NCBI GenBank assembly: GCA_033977485.1
Contig: CM066993.1
Coordinates: 33,024,501 to 33,088,500, forward strand
Length of the DNA: 64,000 nucleotides
Source: Hydrangea macrophylla
Taxonomy: Eukaryota; Streptophyta; Magnoliopsida; Cornales; Hydrangeaceae
Reading direction: 5' to 3'
Within the stretch, counting starts at the first letter, position 1. Each line of letters opens with the position of its first letter. Of the stretch, positions 11,979 through 24,201 are shown in pieces. The position numbers were made by a program, and so were the translations under genes. The notes under the pieces were generated by a model. It ran no database searches, had not been told where the DNA came from, and saw only the letters and a program-made list of their open reading frames with translations.

Positions 11979-13015
11979 ATGGATCCTGAGTTTCATTAGT
12001 TTGTTACTGATGCTTATGGAGGACACATGATCCATGGGGATACCATAGAGCCTGCTGACCCTGAGTTTTATCTTGAGCGAGTATGCCAGATAGCTAGTCG
12101 GCACTTGGAGGAGGACAAGTGGAGAGCACTTTATGTGACTGGGAGTACTCACTCGACACAGATGCGTATAGATGCTTACCATTCTACGAGAGTTGGTAGA
12201 GATATTTGTCAAGAGATATTATAGTTAGTTCAGAGTAAGCCACAGATGGATGAGATTAAGTTGAGAGCCATTTTAGCTAGTCCACCAGAGCCTGTAACTG
12301 TACTAGCACCTATAGCTCCACCAACATCGGTACCCGACATACTAGTCCCAGAGCCAGAGTCTGAGTTGATTGAGGTTGACGAGGATCTATTGCCAAAGGA
12401 TGAGTATCCCGACGAGGATATTGACGGGGATGGAGAGGAAGAGCCAATAGATGATGAGGACCAGCAGAGGATGAACATATGGACGACGTAGATGATGATG
12501 AGCCGGAGGATGATTCGGAGGAGCCAGAGTTTGAGCCAGAGTTTGAGCCAGAGGATCCAGCACCAGACCCAGAGGCAGTAGAGGCAGACGTAGGGGTGGA
12601 GGCCGATATAGTAGTTGAGGATGTGGCCAATGAGGAGATCATTGTACCAGAGGCACCCGTTATGCTTCAGATACCAGCCGGACCTATTATGTATATGGAA
12701 GCCATGGCCGATATGGCAGTAGGATGGATAGCCGAGATGGTAGCCCATCCAGCAGGTTTTGCTATGGGAGAGGCTGCGATAGCAGGAGCTCTTGATATAG
12801 CTGATAGATTCGCCACAGTAGCAGTCGAGATCGCCGACCAGGCGATAGCAGATGCGATAGAGAACCCTGATGTAGTGGTGATAGAGGATTAGGATATTGG
12901 AGGGGTAGCCGGAGATCTTGTTGCACCATTTCAGGATGATCCACTCGAGGAGATGGATATCAATTTAGAGGATGAGGCGCCACCAGTAGGATCAGATGTT
13001 GATGACCTTAGAGTC
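11979..13015 (+). pseudogene. Chromovirus accessory acidic ORF, decayed copy
   Basis: Homologue of the open frame at 46300-47286 (minus). Start ATG at 11979 (Met-Asp-Pro-Glu-Phe-His), TAG at 11997-11999, another stop at 12222-12224, a frameshift near 12480 and a stop at about 12890. The N-terminal block HGDTIEPADPEFYLERVCQI, the acidic Glu/Asp/Pro middle and the Ala-rich C-terminal block (MLQIPAGPIMYM, AIAGALDIADRF) are all recognisable. A CTCTTTGCAG acceptor-like site ends at 11972, just before the ATG, as in the other copy. In a 67-codon block against the other copy I count about 15 synonymous and 11 non-synonymous differences, suggesting past selection on the protein. Function unknown. Confidence 0.75.
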
Positions 13016-13333
13016 AGGATTTCCAGGGGGTTTATGTTTTGTGTTTGTTAGTATTATATCAGGACATGTTGTCCACTAGATTTTTGGGAGCTTGAGAGAT
13101 AGCTATTTGACCATAGCTTTGTAAAGATATTAGCAGTAGTAGTCGTAGCATTGTAATAGCTAACTTTAGTGCTGTTTTCGCTTTGTCCCATGTGGTACAC
13201 AGTTCGACTAGTATGTAATATGCGGTACATCTTTTGATTTATACGAGCAGTACTTTGTTATTCATTTTGTTTCATTTCTGCGAGAAGATTGTCAACTAAT
13301 CAATGTCTCTTGTAGGCAATACTCGTTATCACA

Positions 13334-14420
13334 ATCGTAGGACCCTTGAGAAATCGCCAAGTGCGTATTGGAGCACCTATTCCGGAAGGAATGGACCCGT
13401 CCAAAGTTTTTGAAGCATCCATGCAGAGAATGGTGCATGTAGGCGATACCTACAACAATGCTACCAATCAACGACCGGTCCAAACCCCAGTTGCACCGTT
13501 CCAATAGAGGCAAACAGGAGACAAGTTACTAGCAAATTTTCGTCGGTCATGTTCCGAGAAGTTCGATGGACTAACAGAACCATGGAAAGCCAAGTAATGG
13601 ATAAGAGAAATGGAGTTGATCTTTGAAGCATTGGAGTGCAGCGAGCAAGAGAAGCATCGCCTTGCTACGTTCCAACTCACTTATGCTACCGTAGATTGGT
13701 GGGAAGCTGAGCAAGCCACTATAGGAATAAGCGCTGCAAGAGCAATGTCTTGGGAAACATTTAAAAGAAGATTTCTAGAGAAGTATTTTTCAGAAGATGA
13801 AAAGGATCGACAGGAAAAGAATTTCCTGAGCTTAGTTCAAGGAGATTGGACGGTAAGAAAATATACCACACACTTTGAACAACTGTCTCGATTCGCCCAA
13901 CATATGATCGATACACCGCAGAAGAAGGTGAAAAGATTTCACCAGGGACTTAATCCCCATCTTCATCATCTGACGATTGGTCACCTGAACCAGAGTTTTG
14001 AAGGACTCGTCAGACTTGCTGTAATTCTAGAAAAGGATGCATATCCAATACAGCGATCACAGACGAATCGACCACAGCCATCAAGGAAATTCTAATAGAG
14101 AAATTCTCAGATACAACTACCGAGGAATACCCAAGGTTGGAGACCACAGAGGAATTTCCAAAGTAACAAGAGAACTTGGGAAGGAGCCAAGAAACCTCAA
14201 TAGGGTTATAATTGACCCCAGCAATATCAACAGTGGGGATTGCAACCTAAAGCACTGTTAATAGCCCCGCCAAGCAATAGTGAAGGATGTTTTAACTATG
14301 GAAAGCTAGGACATATTGCACGGAAATGCACTGTCCACATATTTAATCGTAGGCCAGATATTGTCTATCGCAACTGCAATAAACAAGGGCACTTCAGCAC
14401 GGATTGCCGTGCACCACGAG
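13334..14420 (+). pseudogene. Chromovirus gag, decayed copy
   Basis: Alignable with the gag at 45036-45941 (minus). The start codon position reads ATC (13334) instead of ATG. A TCTCTTGTAG acceptor-like site ends at 13315. The core 'retrotrans_gag' region is present: MELIFEALECSEQEK, QLTYATVDWWEAEQ, SWETFKRRFLEKYF and RFAQHMIDTPQKKVKRFHQG. Two zinc knuckles near 14290-14410 are degraded, the first reading CFNYGKLGHIARKC. Several nonsense changes occur (for example near 13503 and 13595) and a frameshift near 14095. It ends abruptly after the second knuckle at the deletion junction with LTR sequence. Gag would form the capsid. Confidence 0.85.
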
Positions 14421-14681
14421 GCCACATATATGTGTTCATTTATGGCCTTAGGCCAATTTTAGACCTTTGAGAGAGATATATATATCTTGTGTTATGTATC
14501 TATATCTATATCTATACACACTCACACCCACACACTGCCCTTTGGCAGAGGAGAAGAGGAAGAAGAAGAAAAAAAGAACAAGGAGAAAGAGAAAAGACAT
14601 AAAAGAGAGAGAGCTGGGCAGAGGAGAAGAAAGAGATGGAGGAAAGAGAGAACTTGAGAATACAAGCCAAATGCACCCTAG

Positions 14682-15841
14682 GTGAGTTTTTCTAACCCAC
14701 TTGGTCCCTATATTTGACGTTGTTACAAGTTATTATGAAGCTTAGAAGTATAATATGTCTGTGGTGTACGTTTATATATGTTGTTTTATCAATCTGTTGG
14801 TGAAGATGAAGTGCCAATTGATTGGCATAATTACCAATTGATTACCATTAGTCTGGGCCCAATCGATTGGATAGAATTCCAATCGATTGACATATATTTT
14901 ATCCCGATTGATTGCCATGAGTAGCAATCGATTGACATATATTTTATCCCAATCGATTGCCATAGTTAGCAATCGATTGACATTACTTTTATGTCAATCT
15001 ATTGGACCTTATATCAATCGATTAGTATGGGCAGAGCATGGATTTCCTTTGCTTGTTTATTATATTAAGGTTCGGTTGTTCGATTTTTCATTTGGACTTC
15101 TATTATGCGATTTTGGGTTAGACAGGGATAATGTGACAACAAAGTTAAGTATAATTATACATAATGAATGGAAGTAATAATGTGGGTAATTTGTTGATTC
15201 TTATATGAGTTCGATATCCATTTTCTTTTAATCTGAGTAGTCAGGCCACATTGGGAAATTGTCATGTGTCCTTATTAGTATTGAGTATAAGCAGGTTTGG
15301 TAAGTTCTAGGAATGGTATATGGATGGACGTTTGGTCATGATATGCTCTTAAAAACGGTGAGCTGTGCATATGCTCTTAAAAGCGGTAAGTTGGACCAAG
15401 TAGTCCAAAGATAAACCGGATAATCTATGATATGGTCTTAAAAGTGGTGAGCTATGTAAAATGCTCTTAAAAGTGGTGAGTTGGGATGTTTGCTAGATGA
15501 CGGTGAGTCATGGCAATATATGATATGCCTTGTTCGAAACATTATGTCCCTGAAATACGGTGAACAGGATATATTGTTCTTAAAAGGTGGGGACGGACTC
15601 ACGTGGATTCCATGACATACAGTGAGCTGTGCATATGCTCTTAAAAATGGTAGACTGAATGAGGTTGTATCCCTAGAGTTAAATGATTGAGTCTGTTCGT
15701 TCAGTCAGAATATGTTAATATCGATGTTTGAGTAACAAGACGATAAGGGTTGGTTTACGAGGTTGTATAAAGAAACAAGATATTGTTATTATTATAATAA
15801 GATGCTAACTTGTGTTTTCATAAGCTTGTTTTTTACTTCAG
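14682..15841 (+). other. Predicted LTR intron (decayed chromovirus)
   Basis: A consensus donor AG-GTGAGT at 14682 and a pyrimidine-rich acceptor TTTTTACTTCAG ending at 15841 bracket 1160 bp. They occupy the same positions as the sites in the LTR at 39142-41368, although the copies have diverged. Splicing itself is not shown. Confidence 0.45.
15340..15660 (+). repeat. Minisatellite with CTCTTAAAAG core in LTR
   Basis: Degenerate tandem units of the form TATGCTCTTAAAAGCGGTGAG recur six or more times with irregular spacing. The homologous block is at 39800-40110 and 48115-48425 on the opposite strand. Confidence 0.75.
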
Positions 15842-16374
15842 ATAATTGGTTCCTTGTTAGTTTATACTTACTCAGCTCTGAGTAAGCTGACGGCCTTTTA
15901 TTGCCTGGACTTTTCCCCGTCCAGACTATCCTGTACCGTATTCTACAAGTGATGGATCCTACAATGACAGTAACTACACTGAGGGTGATTTCACAAAGGG
16001 TGGCCCCACTGATGTTGGTTATGCCGGAGAAGGGTACTATGCTAACGACTACCCTTATGCCAGCTGAAGATCTGAAGAAGTGAAGATAGTTTATCTAGTT
16101 TATCTTTAAGCTTTATATTACTGTGGAACTTGCTTAGCTAACGGGTACTTGGGCATATGTTGTCTCCATACCTCTTGTCATCCTGTGGACCACACTCTGA
16201 TAGTTTGTAATAGTATCACCATTGTTATATTCTAGTTGATTACTATTCTTGTTTGGACTAGTACTGTGTGGTGTGGAAGGTAGTGACATTCACCAGTCAT
16301 TCCCTATGGACCTATAAAGGAAATTTATTTTTCTCTATTTATGCTATTCCAGGGCGTGACAATTAGGGAATGAG

Positions 16375-16910
16375 CACCTGGCGCATCTATTTTCACAATA
16401 CCGATCTGGAAGAGCTCTACAATGGCTCTTAGCCCTAGAATCCTCCAAGACCCATCTGTGGGAGGATAATGTGACCGAATTTGTAAAGCAATATGCCTAC
16501 AACACCGAACTCGATGTTACTATCCGGGACCTTGAGGCTACTAGGCAAGACAACCGGGATTCATTTGCGACATTTTTGACTCGTTGGAGGAAGAACGCTG
16601 GTGAGAGGTGAATAGGCCAACTGAGAAGGAGCAGGTCCATATGATCAATAAGAATTTATAACCAACCTACAATGAGCTTATGTGCTTTATGACGATTACT
16701 ACTTTCAAGCAGCTATTCGATGTGGGGACCAAGATAGAGGATGCCTTAAGGGATGGGAAGATCAAGAAAGAGAGAAACAATCCATTGAGGAGAACCACGA
16801 GAGGAAACTACTCAAATAACTACACCATACCTAATGTCAATATCCTGAGTGATAACCAAAATAATGGCCCATCCTACCCAAGAAATAGCCATCGCTATAA
16901 GAAATAACCA
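16375..16910 (+). pseudogene. Tat-type gag fragment
   Basis: Translation in one frame gives EHLAHLFSQYRSGRALQWLL, then FVKQYAYNTELDVTIRDLEA and FATFLTRWRKNAG, the conserved block of Tat gag. A frameshift near 16605 moves the rest to the next frame, with FKQLFDVGTKIEDALRDGKI at 16705 onward. The N-terminus is missing because of the chromovirus insertion. The same block in the second Tat element (36072 onward) is only moderately similar, so the two are different families. Confidence 0.8.
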
Positions 16911-17739
16911 TCGCTCCTTCCATTATCCTCTATAACAACTTGCCTCACTCAAAAAGGCCACTGTAAACCCTTGGACCCAAGACCTTTACTTGACCCTCTC
17001 CCACCTAATCATGACCCCTCCAAGTACTGTGCCTTCACCAAACACATGGCCATGATAACAACTGTTGCATCTGACTTTGCCATCAAATCCAAGACCTCCT
17101 CAATAACGGGGTCATTACACCCCTAACTCTACCAAATGTCACTCGTAACCTGTTGCCAAATCACCATGCCATTGGTCCTCCACAAAATATCAACCTCCTT
17201 AGCCTCACCCCACCCTCCTATAACCTAACCATATATATCACCTCCTTGACCTAACCCAAACCCGTAGTTATCCTCCCAGAAGAATTCGAGGTTTGATTTT
17301 TGTATGGGGATGATGAGTTTTGGGTGGATGAAGACCTTGAGATTGATGACCTATTCTACTTAAAGGAGTTAGACCTTGGCCTTAGAGAAGTGAAATTGTA
17401 GGATGGACAACCTTTTGATGATTCCATTTGGGATAGCACTGAGATCAATAAGGGAATTCCATAATGTATATGGGGAGAAGGATATGTTCAACACTTGACT
17501 ACGATAGGTAGATATTTCAAGCCGCCACAATTAGAAGAAGATCACCCAGGGAGAGATCTAGACAAGGGAAAAGGAAAGGCAGTGAGTGTTTCACAAGAAG
17601 AAGACGAAGTCCTTAGATAATATATCTATTTAGAGCTTGCTCATGGCTTTTACAAACCATAGTTAACCAATGCTTAAAGCTTGGAACCGTCATGATGTAC
17701 CAATCGATACTACTCCCGAGCAATAGGTATCCTTGATTA

Positions 17740-18525
17740 AGCCTATGGTAGAGACTTGATCATATCCTTCACAGATGAGGACCTTCCTTCTAAAGGACCT
17801 TATCACAACAGGTCATTCCACATCACTATTCAGACTTTGAGGATGAGAGTTCTGGTGGTTTTGGTTAATAATGGTTCAATGCTTAATGTCTGTCTGATGC
17901 AAATCTTACAAGCTTTGGGAATTTTAATGAATAAGATGCAAACCTTGAGTCAGTCTATCCATGCCTATAATAATACTCAAAGGAAGGTATGATTAACATA
18001 GATGTTTCTTTCAATTTGCTGTTAGGGAGGCCCTGGTTTCTTGACATGTGGGCTATGCCCTCGACCCTTCATTAAAAGATCAAGATGGTTATGAAGGATC
18101 AGATAGTAGTTCTATTTGGAGATTTGGGGATCCACACTATTCAAGACGAAGTTGCCTTAGGGATACAATTGCCCCAGCAAGATCTTACCCTTGGTGGCTT
18201 TGAACTCTATAAAATCAATGCTTTGGGAATGGAAGAGCCGTTAAGGAAAGTTGCACCGTACCTTGATGATTATACAAATACCATGATAGCACCTATTATG
18301 AATAAGATGAAGTTCTTCTCAGGCATAGGTCTAGGTCGAAGGCAACAAGGGATAGATAAATATTTAAACTTCACTGGGCAAAAAAACATGAATGGTCTGG
18401 GCTTTATACCAAAGAAAGGGGGAACAAGCAAGTCCAAGAGTGTCGGGGCTTTCAAGAAGACTCTCAATGACTCTTTCGTTAAAGAAGGGAAGGATTTTTA
18501 CTACTATGGCTTCCCGGAGCCTTAG
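17740..18525 (+). pseudogene. Tat-type aspartic protease region
   Basis: FTDEDLPSKGPYHNRSFHIT followed by VNNGSMLNVC resembles the Tat protease block, in which the family has DNGSALNVCP. Here the catalytic Asp position reads Asn. LLGRPWFLDMWAMPSTLH follows after a frameshift (18020-18080), and linker sequence runs to 18525. It would process the polyprotein, but it is inactive as read. Confidence 0.65.
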
Positions 18526-19229
18526 TATGATCATGATATGAAGAAAAGGATCCCTGGTTTTGAAATTTTCTTTGATTGTGAGCTGTTGGGAAAGGAACAA
18601 TAGTGCCAAGCTATGGAAGAGGGACAAGCTAGGAAGACTATTCAAGAAGACTAGGCTGAGAACATAGACCAAGGATCTATGAAGCTACTATTGGGGGATG
18701 GACCTAATAAAGAGAAAGACAAGAACCAAGCAGTGATGGCATTGTAAATCAAGAAGGTGGATGTCTCCAAATTCATCGGGAAAGCGAAGGAGGAGCTCAA
18801 GAATTGGAAGTATGAGGATGCACAGCACCCTAAGGGGAACTTTTCGATGTTTTTTCAGTTTATAACTAGATCCACACCTATTTGTGGACCGGGGTTATTT
18901 TTCGTTCTATTTTTGAGTCAGTTACTAGGGGTAAGAAGCCTGGTGAGTCTGGTAAGTCTAGTATCAAGTTTGCTATCAAGTCTGTTAAAGATTTCCCAGT
19001 TATTAATAAAATGAACTCCGATTTCGCTTACTCTGCTATGTCCAAAATTTGAATGCATAAATCTTAATGAAAATGATGAAATTCCTAATGATTTAAAATG
19101 ATTAATTGAAAAGGAAGAAATTAAACCAGCTCAAAAAGTGGTGGAAGATACTTTGTCGATAAATCTAGGTACTGAGGAGGATCCCCAAAAGGTCCAAATC
19201 GGTTCAACACTTAATCAATGTAAAAGCTA

Positions 19230-20095
19230 AGAATTGATTATTTCACTTAAAGAATTTAAAGACATTTTTGCTTGGTTCTATGAGGACATGCCTGGATTCG
19301 ACCCTGAAATTGTCCAACACAAAATCGCACTTCTTCCTAAGTCCAAACCCATAAAACAAAAATTGAGGAGAATATGACTCGAGCTGGTACTCAAGATTAA
19401 AAAAAACGCTGAAAAATAGTTACAAGCAGGTTTCCTTATAGTGACTGAGTATCCGAAATGGGTAGCCAATATAATCCTCATACTTAAGAAATATGGAAGG
19501 GTGCGTAGACTTTTGAGATCTGAATAAGGCTAGTCCTAAGGACGACTTCCCACTCCTACATATTGATGATCTAATTAACAATACTGTCTAGCATGCACTG
19601 CTATCATTCATGAATTTTAAGGGTACAATCAGATACTCATGGCACTGGAGGATAGAAAAATACCACCTTTGTCATACACTGGGGCACGTTCTGCTATAGA
19701 GTGATGTCATCCAGGTTAAAAAATGGCCGGACTACTTATCAAAGAGTTGCAACCATTATTGCACGATATGATCCACAAGGAGGTAGAAGTGTATATGGAT
19801 GACATGATAGTGAAGGCAAAGGAGAGAGAGGATCAACTAGGAGTCCAGAGGATGTTCGTTAAAAGGTAAAGGGAGTCTAGGATGAGGTTGATTCCAAAGC
19901 TATTAGGATTCTTGATCACCAATATAGACATAGAAGTAGTCCTGGATAAGATCAAAGCTATTCTAGAGATGAAGCTGCCAAAATCAGAGAAGGAGGTCTG
20001 GAGTTTCTTAGGGAAGATCCAATTCATAAACCACTTTATTTTGAAGTTAACCACTACCTATGAGCCATTGTTCAAACTATTAAAGTAAGAGGAGT
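19230..20095 (+). pseudogene. Tat-type reverse transcriptase, decayed
   Basis: Pieces in several frames: FAWFYEDMPGFDPEIVQHKI at 19265, then KSKPIKQKLRR, then YPKWVANIILILKKYGRV. VYMDDMIVKAKE at 19790 carries the YMDD-type active site. After 19880 follow RLIPKLLGFLITN and FLGKIQFINHFI. At least six stops or frameshifts are seen. The ORF at 19882-20088 is the C-terminal connection piece. Confidence 0.8.
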
Positions 20096-20109
20096 AGTTA
20101 GAGTGGAGT

Positions 20110-20580
20110 GAACCTTGCTAAAAAGCCTTTGAAAAGATCCAAACCTACCTATAGAACTCACCTATCCTGTCGCCGCCTATCGAAGGCAAACCTTTGCTCT
20201 TATACTTGTCAGTGACCAAAGATGCCAGAGGATTTATGATAACTTAAGAGGATGAGGAGGGTCATGTGGAAAAGGCTATATATTACCTGAGTAAGGGGAT
20301 GGTCGGATATGAACTCAGATACACACCGTTAGAGAAAACCTGTTGGGCCTTGGGTTGGCTTCCCGTCTATGTAGGTACTGCATGCTATCTTTTTTGGTGT
20401 CTATCATAGCTCGAATGGATCATTTGAAATACTTGTTTAAGAAACCCGAGTTGACAAGAAGAACGGCCCAGTGGACCTTGATGCTCGCTGAATTAGATTT
20501 GAAATATGTCGAGAAGAAATCCATCAAAGGGAGAGCGATAGTGGAATTCCTACTGACTAGGCATTCCTCAATGAGGATCT
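20110..20580 (+). pseudogene. Tat-type RNase H, decayed
   Basis: The frame gives VEKAIYYLSKGMVGYELRYT, then a shifted SIIARMDHLKYLFKKPELTR and WTLMLAELDLKYVEKKSIKG. This is the gypsy RNase H block that follows reverse transcriptase. Stops and one frameshift near 20350 break it. Confidence 0.75.
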
Positions 20581-20599
20581 CATGACTATCACTAGAGAT

Positions 20600-21000
20600 G
20601 CATGGAAGGTTTATTTTGACGGAGCTGCTAATTAGAAGGGATATGGAGTTGAGATAGTGCTATTATCTCTAGATGGCGCTCACGCGTCATTCGCTATCAA
20701 GCTAAATTTCATTGTCTCCAACAATGTTAGTGAATATAAGGCTTGCATGATTGGATTGGAGATGGCCCTAGGACTAGGGGCAAGGAGAGTCGAGGTATTC
20801 GGGGATTCCAATTTGATAATCTCAAAAGCTAGAGGAGACTAGAAGGTAAAAAATGAGAGATTAAAACCTTATCAGGAGTACTTGGAGAGTCTATAAGCAA
20901 AATTTGAAGAGATAACCTTTTTTCACCTACCCCAAGATGAGAATCAATTTGCTGATGCCTTAACCACCATAGCCTCAATGATTGAGATACATGTAGGAGT
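20600..21000 (+). pseudogene. Second (archaeal-type) RNase H of Tat element
   Basis: WKVYFDGAAN (the Gly-Ala context of the first catalytic Asp), NNVSEYKACMIGLEMALGLG, VEVFGDSNLIISKARGD and NQFADALTTIA match the extra plant RNase H found in Tat lineages. Stops occur after AAN and after ARGD. A local 24-bp direct duplication (GATACATGTAGGAGTATCCA) follows at 20985-21030. Confidence 0.75.
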
Positions 21001-21129
21001 ATCCATAAGATACATGTAGGAGTATCCATGAGACGCATGGTCATAGAAAGGAGAGAGAAGCCTTCACATTGTTACGCCATTGCCAACCTTGAAGATGAAG
21101 GAGAGTTACCTTGGTATAGAGATATTTGA

Positions 21130-22319
21130 AAATTCATAAGTAGCAGAAATATCCTGAGGGAGCCACGAAAAAAGATAAGAGAGCGATAAGGAGTTTGTTA
21201 GCCCAATTTGTCATACATGGAGGAGAATTGTATAGAAGATCACACACAAGAAAGAACCTGCTATGCCTCGATAAGGGTAAGGCTAAAAAGATGATGGATG
21301 AGATTCATGCCGGGGTGTGTGGTCCCCACATAAATGGACATATGCTACCTAAGAAGATTGTGAGACAAGGATAGTACCGTTGTCAAATCCATGCAAACCT
21401 TATGCATATTGTACCATCAGAACTCTACAGCCTCACTACACGGAACTCTACAGCCTCACTACACCCTGGCCATTTTTAGTTTTGGGAATTGATATAATTG
21501 GGGAGGTGATACCGAAGTCGACAAATGGGAATAGGTACATCGTGGTGGCTATTGATTATTTCATAAAATAGGTAGAGGCGGCATCTTACACCAAGTTAGA
21601 AGCCAAGGACGTAGCCAGATTCATCAAGCATAACATTATCTGTTCCTCATGAGATAATATCCGATAATGGGTTTCACTTTAAAGACGAGGTACTAGCACT
21701 ACTGGAGGAATACAAGATCACCTACCATAAGTCGTCACCCTATAGGCCACAGACCAATGGTGCAGTTGAAGTCACGAATAAGAATGTGAAAGCAATACTA
21801 CAAATAATGTCAGATACATATAAAGAGTGGCACGAAAAGTTACCATTCACACTGTGGGGTTATAGAACATTCATGAGAACATCCACCAGAGCTACACAAT
21901 ATTCACTAGTGTATGGTATGGAATATGTTTTACTGATAGAGCATAAGATACCACCCTTAAGAGTAATTTCCAAATGTGAAGTGTAGAAATCCCAATGGTT
22001 GAGAGAAAGATATGAGGAGCTAATACTAATAGATGAGAAGAGGTTGGAGGCATTGAACCACGTCTGGGAATACCAACAGAGGATAGTTAGAGCCTATAAC
22101 AAGAAAGTTTGCCTAAGGAAGATTGCTGAGAGTGACTTAGTCTTGAAACAATTGAGAGCGCCAATTTTCAATCCAAGGGGGAAGTTTAAGCCTAATTGGG
22201 TCGGACCCTATCTAGTCCAAACCTTTCTCAATGGGGGACAAACCTACCTAACAGACCTTAACAACCTTGAATTCAAAGAACCTATTAATATTGATTGCCT
22301 CAAGAAGTATTATGCTTAA
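21130..22319 (+). pseudogene. Tat-type integrase, decayed
   Basis: The zinc-finger part is degraded (MMDEIHAGVCGPHINGHMLP at 21290). The core reads PFLVLGIDIIGEVIPKSTNG and YIVVAIDYF, a shifted piece holds ISDNGFHFKD, and a later block contains SPYRPQTNGAVEVTNKN with the catalytic Glu. The C-terminal frame (21999-22319) gives RIVRAYNKKVCLRKIAESDL and KFKPNWVGPYLVQTFLNGGQ, ending at a TAA. Four or more disruptions are seen. It would catalyse strand transfer in the nucleus if intact. Confidence 0.8.
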
Positions 22320-22765
22320 CACGCCCATGCACATCTTGCCCGAACTACGTAAATGACTTGATTCCCGCTACGGAATATGTAGGCAACCTGGAAACAGGTT
22401 TGGTCCAAGTCCTTAAGCCATTTCCATTCATTTGTTACACTAGGGGCAATCCCTTCCAGTCTTGATTTTCCTTGTCTACCCCTATACTAGGGGTAACCCC
22501 CACCTTGAAGCCTAACCCTTCTTTTCAAAGGGCTAAACCCTCTTTTGAACCAAACATTAATGTAGATCTTAGGGAAAAGATTTAGGCTTGCATTCAAAAG
22601 ACTAAAATAAAATAATCTTTAAATCAACGAGTCAAGCATGATAAGAATGGCATAATAGAGAACAAGTGAAGAATTGAAAGTAGACTAAATAAGGAGAATT
22701 CTCAGAATAAAAAATTTTATTGATAAAGTTTTATTCGCTATAATAAAGTGCTAGAAAATAAAAGT
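22320..22765 (+). other. Tat post-pol non-coding region
   Basis: The first 120 bp (CTACGTAAATGACTTGATTC, then a GGAATATGTAGGCAACCTGG stretch) resembles the sequence that commonly follows pol in Tat elements. The remainder is AT-rich with no ORF. It is interrupted at 22765 by the solo LTR. Confidence 0.55.
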
Positions 22766-24074
22766 TGTTAGCCTTAAGGTATATTGAATTATGTTTTGAT
22801 GATGTCAAATATGCTATGATAATTACATGATTCATGTTGATTCATTCTTTGTTATTATCATAGTCATTCTTATGCTCATATATAATCTCATGTATTAATT
22901 TTGTATCAATGTTTTTAACATCTTTGTGTGCATGAGATTTAATTGATGTAGATCAAGATTACAAGGAGCTCAACAAGGATCAAGCTTGAAGACTTGAAAA
23001 TATTTCATCCTTGATTGAAGTCTAGGACCATCATTCTAAGGCATCTTGATCTCACACTCATAGGGGCTCAAACAAACTCTAAAAGTTAAAGTTTTGGAAA
23101 TAAATTTTAAGTAAGTCATCTTTAAAGCAATGCCCCAACCAATTGAAAAAATAATTAAATGTTGAATCTTATGTGGTTGGAAAGGTATTTGAATCTAGTT
23201 TCCAAAACATCAAACGGATTGCAAATCTAATTTTTGTAGAGGGAGTTATAGCCATTTTAGTGGAGATGCATCAGGCTGTCAAACAGGGAGGGGCAGTCCA
23301 CTGAGGGCCCGATGCAGTCGACTGAAGTGAGCAGAATGCAAACAGAACACTTTGTAAACACATCTCAGTCGACTGCTTTAAGGCCCAGTCGACTGAAGCG
23401 ACCTGAAAGGCAATAACGGCTAGTTTTCAAAGGGGCTTTTAATTACCAAACTTGCCACCAACGGCTATAATCTTCCAAGGCCTATAAATACATGTTTTCC
23501 CAAGCTATTTGGTGTTGAGATTTTGATTGGAAAACATTGTATTGATCACACATCTCTTTGATCTTTAAACATTATCATTTGAGCCCTAGTTGTGTGAGTT
23601 TATCAATTTGCTCAAATTTTTCATTTGTATTTCTTGAGAGAGCAAAATTGCAGTGAGCTTTAATTGTATTATCCACTCTAGAGAGAGAGTTATCAATTTG
23701 TATTCAAATCAATTGTAAAGAGTGAGGGTTAGTAACCCTTGTGTGCAAAGAAGAGGTTTTCTTCTTTGGGAGAGATTGAAGGCTCTTGTAACGGTTTGGT
23801 GCACACCGTAAGTGCTCCGGCAATGGTTTGTCTACACCCGTGATGTAGATCGGAGTAAAGGAATCCTCAAGAAGTGTTCTTGAGGGGTGGACGTAGGCCG
23901 CGGGGTGCGATTGCCGAACCACTTGAAAAATTGGTTTGCAAGTATCTCTTCCCTTATCTCTTTAGTTAATTGCTTGTGATCTTGTTTAATTTGCTATTAA
24001 GTTTTTAAAAGGTTAATTTCCACTAAAACCTTATTCACCCCCCCCCCCCTATGGTTTCCACATTTGGGCCAACA
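22766..24074 (+). repeat. Solo LTR, Sirevirus-like copia
   Basis: A 1309-bp sequence starts TGTTAGCC and ends GGCCAACA, near-perfect inverted termini. It is flanked by a perfect 5-bp target duplication AAAGT (22761-22765 and 24075-24079). The opening (TTTTGATGATGTCAAA) and the C12 tract before the end (24038-24049) resemble Sirevirus/Maximus LTRs. TATA box TATAAATA at 23483-23490. No interior remains, so this is a product of LTR-LTR recombination. Confidence 0.9.
23294..23490 (+). promoter_or_regulatory. CAGTCGACTG palindromes and TATA box in solo LTR
   Basis: Three perfect copies of CAGTCGACTG (23315, 23366, 23386) and one with a single change (23294) lie 90-190 bp upstream of CCTATAAATAC (23482). 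This is the same architecture as in the copia and chromovirus LTRs but with another palindrome. Confidence 0.7.
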
Positions 24075-24201
24075 AAAGTATTGACTAAAATTGAGAAGTG
24101 ACTATGCTATTCTAAAAAGACTAAGTGTGTAAAGCGGAGTCGGAGTTTCTTTCATTCTCTTTGTCGCTTCCTGTGCTGCTTCTTCTCTTTCGCCAAAAAC
24201 T

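Larger units (their letters stand above)
10849..16361 (+). mobile_element. Decayed Tekay-type chromovirus, pol deleted
   Basis: Order: 5' LTR remnant (10849-11829), primer site, accessory ORF (11979-13015), gag (13334-14420), then an abrupt switch into the middle of another LTR copy (14421-16361). All of pol and the first 380 bp or so of the 3' LTR are missing, so a large deletion joins gag to mid-LTR. It is a diverged relative of the minus-strand chromovirus at 39142-56825. It interrupts the gag of the Tat element that resumes at 16362. Confidence 0.85.
14421..16361 (+). repeat. Chromovirus 3' LTR, 5'-truncated
   Basis: Corresponds to the 2227-bp LTR at 39142-41368 minus its first 380 bp or so. 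It contains the GA-rich exon, donor CCTAG-GTGAGTTT (14682), degenerate CAATCGATTG palindromes (14810-15025), a minisatellite with core CTCTTAAAAG (15340-15660), the acceptor TTTTTACTTCAG (15841) and the end GGGCGTGACA at 16361. It then abuts Tat gag sequence. Confidence 0.85.
16362..22320 (+). mobile_element. Old Tat-type Ty3/gypsy interior (gag-pol), heavily decayed
   Basis: Coding fragments appear in Ty3/gypsy order: gag, protease, reverse transcriptase, RNase H, a second archaeal-type RNase H, integrase. The extra RNase H and the style of the gag match the Tat/Ogre group. Many stops and frameshifts fall in all domains. The left end is cut by the chromovirus at 16361; nothing in this interior can be translated intact. 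Confidence 0.85.

Noticed and set aside
12310..12642. Ser/Thr-rich minus-strand ORF (also 46667-47089 on the plus strand)
   Set aside because: These are mirror frames of the acidic Glu/Asp-rich accessory ORF; the codon complement gives Ser-rich low-complexity translation.
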